64,000 nucleotides of DNA from Rhizobiaceae bacterium (GTDB lineage: Bacteria > Pseudomonadota > Alphaproteobacteria > Rhizobiales > Rhizobiaceae), in assembly GCA_014238155.1 (NCBI GenBank), contig JABABQ010000063.1:1-64000 (forward strand), read 5' to 3'. Position numbers and translations under genes: made by a program. Below, piece by piece: positions 18,472-28,006 of this stretch. The notes beneath the pieces are model-generated. The model made no database searches and was not told where the DNA came from. It saw only the letters and a list, made by a program, of their open reading frames with translations. Positions within the stretch are counted from its first letter, which is position 1. Every line of letters begins with the position of its first letter.

Positions 18472-20829
18472 CTAGCTGCGGGGGCGTTGCTTTTTCGGGT
18501 CGTAATGGGGAAATGCGACGATTGTAGCTGGCAATCTTTTCATGTGACCGTCGAGCTTTCCAACTTCCACTTGTGTGCCGATTTCAGCATGGATCGCGTC
18601 GACCCGAGCCAGAGCAATATTCTTACGCAGGATGGGTGAGCGCATTCCACTTGTAATTTCACCGACCTGCGCGCGTCCAATATGGATACAGTCGCCATTT
18701 GCCGCCAGTTCTTTACTATCGATCTCAAGCCCTACCAGTTTCTTTTGTGGGTGGGCCTTACGTTCAATCAGTACAGTCTTGCCGATAAAATCGTCTTCTT
18801 TGGTTTTTAACGGCACGGTAAAGCCGATACCGGATTCAAACGGGTCGGTAGTGTCGTCAAATTCGTAGTCTTTAAAAATCAATCCCGCTTCAATCCGCAA
18901 CCAGTCCAGCGCCTCAAGACCCAATGGCTTTAATCCATGAGGCTGTCCGGCTTTCCAAACTGCGTCGAAAACAATTTCTCCATCCTTTGGATGGCAAAAT
19001 ACTTCATAACCCAGTTCACCGGAATATCCGGTGCGCGACACGACGACCGGCGCTCCCTGAAAATTGCCAATGCGTCCAACGGTAAACCGGAACCAATCGA
19101 TTTCATCAACTGCCGGTCGGGCGGGGGGTGTCCAGATGATGTCCTTGAGAATGTCACGACTGTTGGGGCCCTGAACGGCGATATTGTGCATCTGATCTGT
19201 TGAAGAACGTATCCAGACCTTCAGGCCAAGTTTCTCCGCCTGCTCACGCATCCAAATTCCGGATATGTCCGACCCACCAATCCAGCGAAAATTGTCCTGC
19301 CCCAGTCGGTAAACAGTGCCATCGTCAACCATGCCGCCATGCTCATAGCACATTGCGGTATAGACCACTTGTCCTTCAGACAGACGCCGAATATTGCGGG
19401 TAACGCAATAATTCAGAAGTTCCTCGGCATCCGGCCCCGTCACCTCAAATTTACGCAGGGGTGACAGGTCCATCACGACTGCCGCTTCACGTGCCGCCCA
19501 ATACTCCTTCACCGGACCGTCATTGTTGAACCGGTTGGGCAGCCAGTAACCGTTATATTCGGTGAAGTCGCGAGTGTGTTTTGCAAAGGATGAATGAAAA
19601 GCGGTTTCCTTGGTCAGGACCGCGTCGGATTCTGGGGTCATGCGAAAGGCCGTTGCTCGTTGGAAGGTTTGATTTGCGCCATAAACACGCAGGTGAATGT
19701 CGGTAGGGTTCCAGCCATTGGCTGCGTCAATATCGCAAGGGCAGGCGGAGGCCACGCAGACAAGATCGGTCAAAGCCCGCATTAACACATAGTCACCTGG
19801 CCGGGACCAGGGTTCATCGAAATAGATCTGGTTGGCCGCATCGATGTTGGTATTGTAGAAATAGTTCAGAGCTTCCCATCCGCGCCTTGTCCCAACTCCA
19901 TGGGGTTCCAACGCTTTGCTGAAATTATCGGTGCAGTTGACGTGTCCGGGATAGCCCATCTCATCGTAATATTTGGAGTTGCAAGCGGTCATGAAGACGT
20001 CGTGGCGACCGCAGGTATCCTGAATTACTTCGATCAGCGGATCCATTTCCAGGTCAAATGCTTTGGCAGGCAAGCCGGGAATGGGATTGATCAATCCATT
20101 CAATGAGCGGGTGACTGTAGAACTCAGAGCTTGTTCGTTGCCGCGGTCGAGCTTGCGGCGATCGAAGGCCTGAAAGTCGGAGCACTGGCGGCCCTCAACA
20201 TCGATAATCTGAATAAACTCCCCGGCTTTCACGGTGAATGATTCTGCCGTTGCCGTAGCGATGCGGAAATCCTGAACAGGATCGGCCAGAGGTTCCGGCA
20301 ATGGCGCTTGTTCAACTGGTCTGATCAAGCTTCTGTGGACAAAGACTTCGAGAGGCGTTGCCGTGTTCTGCCGATCAAAATCCATTGGTTCTGCAGGCGC
20401 AACTACAATCGCCATTCCATCCGCAGCGACCGTAAATTTGACCGTGTCACCGGCCGGTGAGTGGCTGGAAAACACGCCGATGGCACGCGCCTCTCCAACA
20501 TCGATTTGGCGGCGGTGCAACGCCGCAAGTGCGCGCGTAGCGCTTGCGTCCTTGCTTGCCAGGATGGATTTTAATCCAGCGGCGTCACTGTCTGCACGCT
20601 CGCTCAATACGGCATCGTCAAAACGACCGTTTTTGCCGATTCCGATTATTTCACAAGTCTGACAACCTTCTTTGTTCACCACCCTGATCTGATCGCCTGC
20701 GGCAACTTCGCAAATGATCGAACCGCCACCTTCAACAATGTAACGTTCGACCCCCTTGGGAAGCGTCAGCAAGCCAGGACGCAGGATATTTGACGGCGCA
20801 GGGCCAGATGATGGAGAAAGGGTTTGCAT
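18472..20829 (-). CDS. tdm: TMAO demethylase-type fusion: N-terminal DUF1989 domains + C-terminal GcvT-like THF domain
   Basis: 785 aa. DUF1989-type region (GQ..RVVNKEGCQTCEI; GEFIQIIDVEGRQCSDFQAF; DTCGRHDVFMTACNS; ASACPCDID) followed by an aminomethyltransferase-like C-terminus (AEELLNYCVTRNIRRL...). Confidence 0.9.
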   Translation of the reverse strand: MQTLSPSSGPAPSNILRPGLLTLPKGVERYIVEGGGSIICEVAAGDQIRVVNKEGCQTCEIIGIGKNGRFDDAVLSERADSDAAGLKSILASKDASATRALAALHRRQIDVGEARAIGVFSSHSPAGDTVKFTVAADGMAIVVAPAEPMDFDRQNTATPLEVFVHRSLIRPVEQAPLPEPLADPVQDFRIATATAESFTVKAGEFIQIIDVEGRQCSDFQAFDRRKLDRGNEQALSSTVTRSLNGLINPIPGLPAKAFDLEMDPLIEVIQDTCGRHDVFMTACNSKYYDEMGYPGHVNCTDNFSKALEPHGVGTRRGWEALNYFYNTNIDAANQIYFDEPWSRPGDYVLMRALTDLVCVASACPCDIDAANGWNPTDIHLRVYGANQTFQRATAFRMTPESDAVLTKETAFHSSFAKHTRDFTEYNGYWLPNRFNNDGPVKEYWAAREAAVVMDLSPLRKFEVTGPDAEELLNYCVTRNIRRLSEGQVVYTAMCYEHGGMVDDGTVYRLGQDNFRWIGGSDISGIWMREQAEKLGLKVWIRSSTDQMHNIAVQGPNSRDILKDIIWTPPARPAVDEIDWFRFTVGRIGNFQGAPVVVSRTGYSGELGYEVFCHPKDGEIVFDAVWKAGQPHGLKPLGLEALDWLRIEAGLIFKDYEFDDTTDPFESGIGFTVPLKTKEDDFIGKTVLIERKAHPQKKLVGLEIDSKELAANGDCIHIGRAQVGEITSGMRSPILRKNIALARVDAIHAEIGTQVEVGKLDGHMKRLPATIVAFPHYDPKKQRPRS

Positions 20830-20994
20830 CTGCTCGACAAGTCTTTCGGTTTGAAGCCATTATAAAGCAGGGGGTGATTACAAATCAAGATAATTGGTAC
20901 GAAATTGGACTGTTATTGGTTCATTTTTTATTTGGCTTTCCAAATATGATCTGTTGATACAGTCTGAAACCTGGGCAAATTATGGATATCCAAT

Positions 20995-21351
20995 ATGTTT
21001 ACGAGCACAATCAGCATGTTACGCGTCAAAGATGCCAGAGCCGCCGAAACGTTTTATTGCTGTAAACTGGGGTTTCAAAAATCCTGGGAATATGATCCAG
21101 GAGACGGAGAACCAGTATTCATCGAAGTGACGCGGGATAACGTCCAGTTTCATCTTTCAGAGCACGAGGGCGATGGACCGTTTGGCGTCCAACTCTATGT
21201 TAATGTTGCTGATGCCAATAAGCTGTATGACGAGTTTATTTCCAAAAACGTGGTCATCAATGACCCGCCACACGAAGCGCCTTGGGAGCATATGGTGTTT
21301 GAGCTGCAGGACTTGGATGGCAACACGCTTCGAATTGGCTCACCAATCTAG
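20995..21351 (+). CDS. VOC/glyoxalase-superfamily protein
   Basis: MFTSTISMLRVKDARAAETFYCCKLGF...FELQDLDGNTLRIGSPI. Confidence 0.85.
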   Translation: MFTSTISMLRVKDARAAETFYCCKLGFQKSWEYDPGDGEPVFIEVTRDNVQFHLSEHEGDGPFGVQLYVNVADANKLYDEFISKNVVINDPPHEAPWEHMVFELQDLDGNTLRIGSPI

Positions 21352-21376
21352 ACTGATTGGTTTTGTCGACAGACCC

Positions 21377-22189
21377 CTAATAAGCGGGTCGCCAGAATGT
21401 CGTGTTCAATTGTTTTTCCTGAACGACGAATGACAGGCCATGCCAACCAAATTGCAGATGTGGTATCAACTCCCATCTGTCGAGCTTACCGAAGCACTCC
21501 ATCATGGCCATGCGTTCACCGGACGCCTGCGTATCTGACCAACAATAATAGTCATCAAAGGCGATGATCATGCCATGTTTGAAGCGCGGAGTGAGAAATT
21601 TCAGAACGTCCATGGTACTGGAATACAGGTCGCAATCGATGTAGGCGAGCGCGATATTGTTCGGTGCATCATCCTTCGACAGAGTTGGTAATACCTTTGA
21701 GAAAAAGCCCGGAAATACCGTGTAGGCCGTGCGCGGAACGCCGCGGGACTGGCAGAGCTCGTGGAATTTTTCGAGCGACGTTGACATTCGTCCCTTTTGC
21801 CATTTGGGATGGTCGTCCAAGGCATCCCTCTGTTCGGGAAACCCCTGAAAGGAGTCAAACGCCCACAGTTTGGCTTGGTGGCGGTGCAGTGCGGCCTGAT
21901 GGTAGGCCAGACAAAATGTCGTGGCTCCGTGACTGCCAAATTCCACATAATCACCATCAATCTGATTGAAGGAGAGAGCCCGAAAAGTAAGATAAAAAAA
22001 CTCTTCCCGGCCGAGCCGTTCGCGATACTTGATTGTCGAATCGAAGGGCAGTTTATCGGTGAGCCGTTGCTGTTCACGCACTTTGTTCTGTAATTGTCGA
22101 ATCTGCGCACGCAGATGATTGGCCGATGAGGTTCTTCTGGCTCGTCTGCCAACCGCACGGAGTTTGCTGGATTTATTCAGTCTTGACAA
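21377..22189 (-). CDS. TylF/macrocin O-methyltransferase-like SAM-dependent methyltransferase
   Basis: DGDYVEFGSHGATTFCLAYH..., LAYIDCDLYSSTMDVLKFLTPRFKHGMIIAFDDYY typical of the TylF family. Confidence 0.8.
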   Translation of the reverse strand: MSRLNKSSKLRAVGRRARRTSSANHLRAQIRQLQNKVREQQRLTDKLPFDSTIKYRERLGREEFFYLTFRALSFNQIDGDYVEFGSHGATTFCLAYHQAALHRHQAKLWAFDSFQGFPEQRDALDDHPKWQKGRMSTSLEKFHELCQSRGVPRTAYTVFPGFFSKVLPTLSKDDAPNNIALAYIDCDLYSSTMDVLKFLTPRFKHGMIIAFDDYYCWSDTQASGERMAMMECFGKLDRWELIPHLQFGWHGLSFVVQEKQLNTTFWRPAY

Positions 22190-22315
22190 AGAAACTTCCC
22201 GATCATTCCACTTGATTGATATTTTCTACCACAATCGGGTCCGATGCTCATCTGTTGAGGCAGCCAAAACATCAAACTTGGTGCGATCTGTTCACAATCT
22301 TGCCCAATGCCGACA

Positions 22316-22671
22316 CCGCTTCTATCATTAATACTGCATCCATATCCGCAAAAACCGGTGGCAGCCCCAGGTCGTCGATTTACAGTGCCACCAAGGCGTT
22401 TGTCATCACTTATCCCAAATCACTGGCCCGCGAACTGGGGCCCGATGGCATCCGCGTTAACCCCGTGTCGCCAGGCGCCATAGATACCGACTTTCAGCAA
22501 CGTTATTCGAGCGCAGAAAAGCTGGAATCGACACGAAAACAGATACCACTGGGGCGTCTGCGCACACCACAGGATTGTACGCTGGCATTTCTGTTTTTCG
22601 CGGCACATCAGCTATCCGGCCACATCTCCGGTCAAACGCTTGAAATCAACGGTGGTCATTTGAAGAGTTAA
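22316..22671 (+). pseudogene. 5'-truncated SDR-family oxidoreductase remnant
   Basis: SIINTASISAKTGGSPRSSIYSATKAFVIT...DGIRVNPVSPGAIDTDF...GHISGQTLEINGGHLKS is an SDR C-terminal half; no TGxxxGxG Rossmann start upstream. Confidence 0.75.
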
Positions 22672-23069
22672 TCGGTTTTTGGGCGGTCAGGAACCGTATG
22701 ACACACCGCTTCTATATTGTTACCGTCCGGATCGAGCACAAATGCACCATAGTAATTTTCATGATAATGAGGACGCAGGCCGGGGGGGCCGTTGTCAACG
22801 CCTCCGGCTGCCAGCGCTGCGGTGTGAAAGGCATCCACTTGATCGCGTGATTCAGCTGTGACGGCAATATGCAGAGGTGGTTTCTGTGGTTCACCTTCAG
22901 ATACCCAAAATGTCGGCCGGTCTCGCCCATAGCCAGCGACGTTCACGCCGTCGGTAAATTGCTTGGGCACGACGTACAGCACAGACGCATTTAAAGGTGC
23001 GAACGCCTTGTCATAAAAGTTCTTGGCCCTGTCAAAGTTAGCAACACTGATGCTTGTATGATCGATCAT
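22668..23069 (-). CDS. VOC-family protein
   Basis: Likely start ATG 23069 (MIDHTSISVANFDRAKNFYDKAF); ends ...GAFVLDPDGNNIEAVCH. Confidence 0.85.
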   Translation of the reverse strand: MIDHTSISVANFDRAKNFYDKAFAPLNASVLYVVPKQFTDGVNVAGYGRDRPTFWVSEGEPQKPPLHIAVTAESRDQVDAFHTAALAAGGVDNGPPGLRPHYHENYYGAFVLDPDGNNIEAVCHTVPDRPKTD

Positions 23070-23107
23070 GGATTTGTCTTTCTGCGGCGAAAGATATGGT
23101 TTGGTGG

Positions 23108-24022
23108 TTAGGATTCTGAGATGATTGCGCCGCGACCCCCGACAACCATGGATGCTAGTGCGTGTCCACCGGATAGGCAATCTGCTTCATCGGCGCCTTG
23201 CAAATATGCAGCAAGATAGCCCGCATTGAAGCTATCCCCAGCTGCCGTTGTGTCCACGACCTTTTTTGCGGGAGGAAAATCGGGCACATTTTTGGGTGAA
23301 AGTGTCAGGCTAACCGGGCCCTTCACCCCCCGTTTAATGGCGCATGACTTCCAGCTCTTTTTAGCAAAGCGGGCAATGACGGCCTGTTCGGTGGTTTCAC
23401 CGAACAGTTCCATTTCATCATCAATCGAAGGCAGCGCAATGTCGGCAATGTCCCACATGTCCGATAACACTTTGCGAGCGGTTGCCTGATCTTGCCAAAG
23501 CCGGGGGCGATAGTTGGAATCGAATGCCACCAGCGTTTCACCACTACTTGATTGAGCAGCCAGATGATCCATCAGCCTGCGTCGTGCCGGATCACTGATA
23601 ATGGCCAGGGTGATGCCTGACAGATAGGTAATGCGAGCATCAGGCAGGGCACTGACGCTTTCGTCATGCGTAAAAAGTTGGCGCGCAGCGGAATTCTCAC
23701 GCCAGTAAGAAAAGCTTCGCTCCCCGGTGGCATCCGTAGAGACCGCGTAAATTCCAATCAAGTGATCAGAATCACGTGCAATGTAGGAACCATCGAGACC
23801 GTGCTGTTTGGCCATCGTGATCAGATCCTGGGAAAGCGGGTCAGTTCCGACGCGGGTGAAATAACCAACAGAACGATCTTCGCCCAAAGCGCGGGCGCAA
23901 TAGACCGCGGTATTGAAGGTGTCGCCAGCAAAACCAACTTGAAAACCACTGTTTTCGTCATCGTCACGACGAAGTTCAGCCATGACTTCACCGATGGCGA
24001 GCAAGTCTAATCGATCACTCAT
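23108..24022 (-). CDS. PfkB-family sugar kinase (2-keto-3-deoxygluconate kinase-like)
   Basis: Likely start 24022 (MSDRLDLLAIGEVMAEL); PfkB signature DTTAAGDSFNAGYLAAYL. Confidence 0.85.
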   Translation of the reverse strand: MSDRLDLLAIGEVMAELRRDDDENSGFQVGFAGDTFNTAVYCARALGEDRSVGYFTRVGTDPLSQDLITMAKQHGLDGSYIARDSDHLIGIYAVSTDATGERSFSYWRENSAARQLFTHDESVSALPDARITYLSGITLAIISDPARRRLMDHLAAQSSSGETLVAFDSNYRPRLWQDQATARKVLSDMWDIADIALPSIDDEMELFGETTEQAVIARFAKKSWKSCAIKRGVKGPVSLTLSPKNVPDFPPAKKVVDTTAAGDSFNAGYLAAYLQGADEADCLSGGHALASMVVGGRGAIISES

Positions 24023-24044
24023 GGGAATTCCGTTTGTTGAGGCC

Positions 24045-24815
24045 TTACCGACCCATCCAGCCGCCATCGACGGTCAAAATTTCCCCACACACATAATCTG
24101 ATGCGGAGGAGGCGAGGAAAACGACCGGTCCGGCAAAGTCTTCGGGACGTCCCCATCGACCAGCCGGAATACGCTCCAGTATGGATTTTGAGCGACCCGC
24201 ATCATCCTGCAGAGCCTGGGTGTTGTCGGTCGCAATATAGCCCGGCGCAACGGCGTTGACATTTACGCCCATGGCGGCCCATTCGTTGGCGAATGCCTTG
24301 GTCAATTGACCAATTCCGCCCTTGGAGGCCGCGTAACCTGGCACCGTGATACCGCCCTGAAAAGTCAGCAGAGACGCAGTGAAAATGACTTTTCCGCTGC
24401 CTCTTTCAACCATGGTCTTGCCGATTTCTCGGGTCAGCACAAATTGGGCGGAGAGATTGACTTCGATCACTTCATCCCAAAGTTCGTCCTCATGATCAGC
24501 CGCTGGCTTTCGCTTGATGGTGCCGGCATTGTTGACCAAAATGTCGATCTGGGGATGGTCCGCAAGAACCTGTGTGGCAAAGTCGCGAACGGCGTTCCGG
24601 TTTGAGAAATCGCACTTATAGGCTGAAAATTTTCTGCCCATGTTGCGGATTGCTTCCCCAACCGCACCGCCATCGCCGTCCAGAGAGGCGCTGACGCCAA
24701 TAATATCAGCACCCGCGGAGGCAAGGGCTTCGGCCATGCCACGTCCAATTCCACGTTTGGCGCCGGTGACCAGAGCAGTTTTTCCGGTGAGATCAAACGA
24801 TTGCATAATGCTCAT
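24045..24815 (-). CDS. SDR-family oxidoreductase (KduD / gluconate-5-dehydrogenase-like)
   Basis: TGAKRGIGRGMAEALA, NNAGTIKR, YAASKGG, PGYIATDNT. Confidence 0.88.
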   Translation of the reverse strand: MSIMQSFDLTGKTALVTGAKRGIGRGMAEALASAGADIIGVSASLDGDGGAVGEAIRNMGRKFSAYKCDFSNRNAVRDFATQVLADHPQIDILVNNAGTIKRKPAADHEDELWDEVIEVNLSAQFVLTREIGKTMVERGSGKVIFTASLLTFQGGITVPGYAASKGGIGQLTKAFANEWAAMGVNVNAVAPGYIATDNTQALQDDAGRSKSILERIPAGRWGRPEDFAGPVVFLASSASDYVCGEILTVDGGWMGR

Positions 24816-25846
24816 GTCGCGGTCTCCGAAATGCGTATCATTGATTTCATTGCGTTTGGGTTGCTCGTCAGCGCTTCAAAGGCGCCTTGAATTTCGTCCA
24901 GCGATTTGATGTCTGTTATGAAGCTTGCGCAATCAACCACTCCTTCGTCGAGAAGCTTCATAGCCTGGTCATAATCTTCCTTGTGATAGACCCGGGCGCC
25001 AACCATCTCCAACTCGCGCCAGAAAAACCTGAACAGATCCACCGCCGGTTTTGTTGCGTGGATAGCGACCATGACAATGCGACCGCGGGTGGCTGCAGCT
25101 TCGGTCATCAGGTCTACGCCTGGCTGACTGCCTGAAACTTCAAAAACCACATCGGCGCCTATGCCAGCGCTTGTATCGTGCATCGCTTTGGCCACGTCGT
25201 CGTTTTTCGGGTTGAGTGTGATGAAACCCAGTTTTGCAGCATATGCGAGACGGTTTTCATTAATCTCTGATATTGTGACATTGCCACCAGCGTTGCGGGC
25301 CACCAGTGCCACCAGCATGCCGATCGGGCCGCCACCAATGACCAAGACGTTTTCTCCTGGAACAACCCGCCCGCGCTTTACATCGTGGCAGGCAACAGCA
25401 AGCGGCTCAATCAATGCAGCATGAGCAAGGTCCAGATCCTGGGGCAGTACATGAACGGTGTGGGCGGGAACGTTCCATTTTTCCTGGAACGCACCTTCGG
25501 TATCGATGCCAATAAATTTCAGGTTGTGGCAGACATGTTGATGACCGGCATCGCAAGCTGGACAGTCGCCACAATGATCCAACGGCCTGACCACAACATT
25601 TTGTCCGACTTCCAGACCGGCAACTCCATCACCAATTGCAGATATGATCCCCGACATTTCGTGGCCAATTGTGCGTTCGAAACCGACGCGTGCATCCATA
25701 TGGCCCAGATATATATGCAGATCGGTTCCACATATGCCGCAATAGGCAACGTCAACTTGAACATCATTGGGGGCTGGTGCCGAGACCTGCACTTTGTCAA
25801 CACTGAAGGTTTTGTCGCCGCGATATACGGCAGCTTTAGTCGTCAT
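24812..25846 (-). CDS. zinc-dependent medium-chain alcohol/polyol dehydrogenase
   Basis: Likely start 25846 (MTTKAAVYRGDKTF); CGICGTDLHIYLGHMD, GHEMSGII, GGGPIGMLVALVA. 4-nt overlap with the SDR. Confidence 0.88.
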   Translation of the reverse strand: MTTKAAVYRGDKTFSVDKVQVSAPAPNDVQVDVAYCGICGTDLHIYLGHMDARVGFERTIGHEMSGIISAIGDGVAGLEVGQNVVVRPLDHCGDCPACDAGHQHVCHNLKFIGIDTEGAFQEKWNVPAHTVHVLPQDLDLAHAALIEPLAVACHDVKRGRVVPGENVLVIGGGPIGMLVALVARNAGGNVTISEINENRLAYAAKLGFITLNPKNDDVAKAMHDTSAGIGADVVFEVSGSQPGVDLMTEAAATRGRIVMVAIHATKPAVDLFRFFWRELEMVGARVYHKEDYDQAMKLLDEGVVDCASFITDIKSLDEIQGAFEALTSNPNAMKSMIRISETAT

Positions 25847-26125
25847 GGGATAGGTTGCCTTTCCAACTGAGTCTGCGGGACATTGGTTTGTCCCGCCTAA
25901 TGTCATCTGGTCGCATCGTTTTCCTTCGCGGCGATATGGGGGGTTGGATGTCTGTTCGGACACAATTCCCACTCGCCCCGCGTCCGTTAGCATGCCGACG
26001 ATATACGATCACCTTTGTTGAAGCCTGAATGCCCTACCGCCATTGAACATGCAACCGCCGCAATGTGCAGCTTTGATGGTTAGGCGCATATGTCGGGCAA
26101 TTGGGTAAGGGGTTGAGAGATCGCA

Positions 26126-26644
26126 ATGCATATCAGAAGTTGTTTGATAATCGCCCTGCCATTATTGATGCTGTTTTTATTGGCAGGGTGTTTCAAGAGC
26201 GATGTAGCATTGATATCCCAAGCTGATGCCGATTTTCCGTTCCAATCTATCACGTATGAATTTGACGGAGAGGATGACCGGGTCACTTTAGTGAAAGTCG
26301 GCAACAGCTATGCTGCTCCAGATGAACAAGGCGATTCCACCTTGCTCATCAAAATGCTGGAACTGGATTTATTTGTAATTCAGGCATCTATCAAAGATGG
26401 AGATTCGCAGGAATATCTGTATGCCCTGGCGAGACTGTCAACTGACAGAAAAAGCGCCGAGTTGATAAAGCCATTTGCAGAACGGGAAGACCGCGACACC
26501 ATCGAGACAGGAGTTTCCGGGCTGGCCCTGTGTGACGGTGACCAGCAGATGGTGTGTTTGTCTAACCTGCAATCCTACATCGACTATGCGGTTGCATCCA
26601 ATGCCAATGAGAAAAAGATCATCAGAATTTTGGCACTGAAATAG
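26126..26644 (+). CDS. putative lipoprotein of unknown function (172 aa)
   Basis: Signal sequence with lipobox LLAGC (LLMLFLLAGCFKSD); no recognised family. Confidence 0.65.
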   Translation: MHIRSCLIIALPLLMLFLLAGCFKSDVALISQADADFPFQSITYEFDGEDDRVTLVKVGNSYAAPDEQGDSTLLIKMLELDLFVIQASIKDGDSQEYLYALARLSTDRKSAELIKPFAEREDRDTIETGVSGLALCDGDQQMVCLSNLQSYIDYAVASNANEKKIIRILALK

Positions 26645-26799
26645 CCACTTTTCCACAAGTAGGGTTTGAGTGTGCAAAATGGCACACTGTGCCAATTCGT
26701 ATTTGTATAAAACGTCGAAGTCGGTGACTGAAGCCCCCACTTTGCTTGCCGGCGCTTCTGAATCAAAGCCATTTTATGAATGTGCTGCGTCAGCAAGCA

Positions 26800-26843
26800 A
26801 TCCTGCCCGGTCATCACCGTTGTGAGTCCGGACCGGGCAGGAT
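26800..26843. terminator. perfect 12-bp inverted repeat in a convergent intergenic region (possible bidirectional terminator)
   Basis: atcctgcccggt - 20 nt - accgggcaggat between the lipoprotein and EamA genes; no long T-tract. Confidence 0.5.
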
Positions 26844-26909
26844 ATTCTTTGCCAAAAACAAATGACCAAAGCTCTTGTTGCCCTAAGAGGAGCGGCAGCG
26901 ACGAATTCC

Positions 26910-27947
26910 CTAAGAATTGGAAGAAATTTGATCGTCTTCTTCAATTGGTGACGTCAGATCCAACACTGCCGCCCCGGCAATCAACATACCTCCAACCAGA
27001 GCTATCGGCGCCAATGATGTTCCGATCAAGAAAAATGCGCTTACCGTCGCCGTAATGAGCTCGCTCATCGTCAGCAGTGCCGCAGTTGAAGAGGGGATCA
27101 GTCTGGCACCCCAGACCTGTCCATAAATTGACGGTATCAGCACCAACAGGCCAAATATTCCGGCGAAACCCAGACCGAAAAGTAGGTTATTATCAAATGG
27201 AGGCGGGGACGGGCTGATATCGGGAGCCAGCACCAACATCAATATTGCCGCTGCAAAGGCAATAGGCGTGCCGAAAACCAGAGGTGCGACTGTACTGATC
27301 ACCGGGTCTGCTCCTGAATTGTGACGGATCAACACGAGGGAACTGGCCCAAAGAATTCCTGCTGCCAACCCAAACCAGTCGCCCAAATTGGTCGGCACAG
27401 GAATGCCGATGCCCACGCCGGCATCGCCACCATCGCCGCCGCCGAGCAACAGATAAAGGCCAGATAGCGCAAGCGCTATGGCAGTGAGTTTTCTCGGGCT
27501 GATTGGTTCTCCATTGATCAATCTCCCCAACAGGGTTGTCCAGATTGGCAGCATGTAAAACAAGAAGACTACCCGCACCACGTCTGAGAAAAGCACGCCA
27601 CCAAAATACAAGACAACAGACAGTCCAATGGCGATGCCCAGATAAACGAAGTTGCGGTCAAATTGCCGGATCAGCCGGCGGGCAATCCAGGGCAGGACCA
27701 GCAGCAACGGCATCGCAAGGGTTACCGCAACCGCCCACAGACCTTCCAGCCCGTAGTTGGATAGATGCCGAAGCGGTATCCAGAACAACCCCCAAACGCC
27801 GGCACCAAAAAAAATGGCGATGGCACCATGCCTGCGCTGATCTGGGTTTTGCTGGCTGGACTGTGCTGACAAAATGAGCCTGCCTGTTATCTCATTGGGT
27901 TGTTGGTTGGTTGACCAATTCGAACCGGCCAGAAAGAACCAAATCAA
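26910..27947 (-). CDS. EamA/DMT-family transporter
   Basis: Polytopic; GAVIFFGAG-like start and duplicated EamA-type TM bundles (RVVFLFYMLPIWTTLLGRLINGEPISPRKLTAIALALSGLYLLL). Confidence 0.85.
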   Translation of the reverse strand: MIWFFLAGSNWSTNQQPNEITGRLILSAQSSQQNPDQRRHGAIAIFFGAGVWGLFWIPLRHLSNYGLEGLWAVAVTLAMPLLLVLPWIARRLIRQFDRNFVYLGIAIGLSVVLYFGGVLFSDVVRVVFLFYMLPIWTTLLGRLINGEPISPRKLTAIALALSGLYLLLGGGDGGDAGVGIGIPVPTNLGDWFGLAAGILWASSLVLIRHNSGADPVISTVAPLVFGTPIAFAAAILMLVLAPDISPSPPPFDNNLLFGLGFAGIFGLLVLIPSIYGQVWGARLIPSSTAALLTMSELITATVSAFFLIGTSLAPIALVGGMLIAGAAVLDLTSPIEEDDQISSNS

Positions 27948-28006
27948 AACTCATATTCAAAGTCCAGCTACTTGCGAAATGCCGCGTCGTGGAATCCATT
28001 ATATCG

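Noticed and set aside
11697-20912. Shared 10-mer aattggactg upstream of tmm (11697) and upstream of tdm (20903) as a common regulator site
   Set aside because: Found only twice by eye, not palindromic, and a 10-nt match between two few-hundred-nt regions is not rare enough to claim without a motif search.
20995-23180. Genomic island or mobile element around the truncated SDR
   Set aside because: No transposase, integrase, tRNA or direct repeats were seen; only the gene fragment supports rearrangement.
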